NCBI GenBank assembly: GCA_003155655.1
Contig: PMDS01000099.1
Span: forward strand, 62,001 to 126,000
Source of the DNA: Melioribacter sp.
GTDB lineage: Bacteria > Bacteroidota > Ignavibacteria > Ignavibacteriales > Melioribacteraceae
DNA length: 64,000 nt
Reading direction: 5' to 3'
A program made the position numbers and the translations under genes. Of this stretch, positions 62,855 to 64,000 are shown piece after piece. The notes beneath the pieces were generated by a model. It worked only from the letters and a program-made list of their open reading frames with translations, was not told where the DNA came from and did no database searches. Numbering within the stretch: position 1 is the stretch's first letter; the number at the start of each line of letters is the position of its first letter.

Positions 62855-63649
62855 TATTTTTTTATCAAATTCGGGTATAAAAATTCTCTCAATCTCGGTA
62901 GTTTTTCCGGTCTCAGAATCAATCTTTAGGTACACTCCGGTCAGGTGAACGTTATCGGTAGCAGTTTGATATTTTTGCGGAGTTTGATATAAAAATCTAT
63001 TTATAGCCGCGTCTATTTTCATTCCTATCACAGATTCATACGGACCAGTCATACCGCAGTCGGTAATATATCCGGTACCGCCGGGTAAAATTCTTTCATC
63101 GGAGGTTTGAACATGAGTGTGAGTACCAATAACAGCAGAAACTTTTCCATCCAAAAAATAAGCGAGTGCTAATTTTTCAGCTGTAGCTTCGGCGTGCATA
63201 TCAATAACTACAATTTTCGTTTCCTGTTTAATTTTTGTAAGAACCCATTCAGCAGTTCTGAACGGGCAATCAATTGTAGCCATAAATGCGCGTCCCTGAA
63301 GATTCATAACTGCTACTTTCCCTTTAGCTGAATCAACAATATTGTATCCATTACCGTGTGAACCTTTAGGATAATTTAGGGGACGAATAACACGCGAGTC
63401 TTTTCTTAAATACTCCTGCGATTGATGTTTGTCCCAGGTATGATTACCGCCAGTAATTACATTTACTCCAAGGCCAAAAAGTATTTTCGCTTCCTGTTCT
63501 GTACAGCCTTTTCCGTCAGAAACATTTTCCCCGTTTACAATTGTAACATCTATATGATATTTTTTTTGTAAACTAGGTAAATACATTTGAACGATATCAA
63601 GTCCGGGCTGCCCGACAATATCACCAATAAAAAGTACGTTGACTGTCAT
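62852..63649 (-). CDS. YmdB-family metallophosphoesterase (2',3'-cyclic-nucleotide phosphodiesterase)
   Basis: A calcineurin-like phosphoesterase of the TIGR00282/YmdB family, about 265 aa. Motifs are VLFIGDIVGQPGLDI at the N-terminus, IVNGENVSDGKGCT, ITGGNHTWDKHQ, IDMHAEATAEKLALAYFLDG, and IGTHTHVQTSDERI, which provide the metal ligands Asp, Glu, Asn and His. B. subtilis YmdB hydrolyses 2',3'-cAMP and affects biofilm regulation. I chose ATG 63649, with AAGGAT upstream; earlier starts would add a non-conserved hydrophobic stretch. Confidence 0.88.
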   Translation of the reverse strand: MTVNVLFIGDIVGQPGLDIVQMYLPSLQKKYHIDVTIVNGENVSDGKGCTEQEAKILFGLGVNVITGGNHTWDKHQSQEYLRKDSRVIRPLNYPKGSHGNGYNIVDSAKGKVAVMNLQGRAFMATIDCPFRTAEWVLTKIKQETKIVVIDMHAEATAEKLALAYFLDGKVSAVIGTHTHVQTSDERILPGGTGYITDCGMTGPYESVIGMKIDAAINRFLYQTPQKYQTATDNVHLTGVYLKIDSETGKTTEIERIFIPEFDKKI

Positions 63650-63855
63650 CATATCCTTAATTTTGATTGCAATATATCTAAAATAGAATGAATACGAAAA
63701 GACCACAACTAAGTAATTAACCATCTTCCCCGGTAATGAGAAAGATGGAAGAGGAAGGTTAAAAAATTTAATTGATTATTCGCTTGCCAAGATTAAGGTT
63801 AAGGACAGTTAAAAAAATCCCCAGATTAAATATTTATTACCCACGGGAAAATCAA

Positions 63856-63951
63856 TTAATTAGATCTAAATTCCTTTAGAATTTCGATTACCTTATGAGA
63901 AAATAACGCTATAAAAAGAATCATAGCACCAAGTAAAATCCATCCGTTCAT
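63856..63951 (-). CDS. 31-residue single-helix membrane protein
   Basis: A very short gene that is well supported by its translation start: GGAGG (63957-63961) lies at ideal distance from ATG 63951. The product is MNGWILLGAMILFIALFSHK followed by a basic tail VIEILKEFRSN, with one transmembrane helix of about 17 residues. I do not recognise the family. It does not match KdpF or CydX closely. The 200 bases between it and the ymdB-like start hold a weak CCATCTT/AAGATGG inverted repeat and nothing else I can name. Confidence 0.55.
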   Translation of the reverse strand: MNGWILLGAMILFIALFSHKVIEILKEFRSN

Positions 63952-64000
63952 AATATCCTCCGCTATTTCCAAATTAATTATTGACTAAAATTGTACAAAT

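Noticed and set aside
63724-63770. Terminator at the CCATCTT/AAGATGG inverted repeat upstream of the ymdB-like gene
   Set aside because: The stem is AT-rich with a long loop and no T-run follows on either strand.

Overview
The window is AT-rich DNA with a compact, mostly minus-strand gene layout. Its gene content fits a member of the Bacteroidota/Chlorobi superphylum, most likely the Ignavibacteria. The pointers are bshC of bacillithiol synthesis, a PorZ-like propeller protein with a T9SS-type C-terminal tail, a small DUF4296-like lipoprotein, few Shine-Dalgarno motifs apart from highly expressed genes such as gap and pgk, and many dispersed intergenic repeats. This taxonomic placement is inference; no rRNA or tRNA gene was found.

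Layout. 1-4100 holds core genes: the 5' end of dnaE at the left edge, dut, a lone flippase, a thioesterase and accA. 4110-23210 is a large polysaccharide (O-antigen/exopolysaccharide) cluster read leftwards. From promoter-proximal to distal it has an outer-membrane protein, rmlB, a Wza-like exporter, a Wzz-like chain-length protein, a flippase, a GT2 remnant, a Wzy-like polymerase, several GT2 and GT4 glycosyltransferases, a second paralogous flippase, an lhgO-like oxidase, the initiating sugar-phosphate transferase, a Dpm1-like transferase, and a GT2 fused to a decayed sugar-phosphate-transferase domain. Together these would make, flip, polymerise and export a surface glycan.

24077-31646 carries central metabolism (an FAD dehydrogenase, an SDR with altered active site, ackA, hydroxyacyl-CoA dehydrogenase) and an ABC-2 exporter, plus a nonsense-mutated four-helix-bundle gene flanked by inverted repeats. 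31720-48143 contains a RecQ-family helicase, a lipoprotein, a rhomboid protease, pgk and gap, a Crp/Fnr regulator with a PHP phosphoesterase, a GT-C-like membrane protein, the PorZ-like protein, an ABC-F ATPase and bshC.

48144-58921 is an accessory island between bshC and aroA. It holds a HEPN/MNT toxin-antitoxin pair, a GNAT gene framed by direct repeats, a HigB/HigA-ImmA pair, and a four-gene overlapping operon hsdM-hsdS-ATPase-HNH with no hsdR. The last two genes resemble the Septu PtuA/PtuB pair, so this looks like a type I methyltransferase joined to a Septu-like effector in place of the usual restriction subunit. It is the best candidate for an unusual system here. A truncated N-terminus of a different HsdM lies directly upstream of it. 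58922-63649 returns to core genes: aroA, a TrmH-family methylase, an orphan HicB-like protein, deoC, folD and a YmdB-type phosphodiesterase, followed by a 31-residue membrane protein.

A recurring theme is short dispersed repeats that begin at, or supply, the stop codons of unrelated genes (dut, the SDR, pgk, the ABC-F gene, bshC, ymdB).
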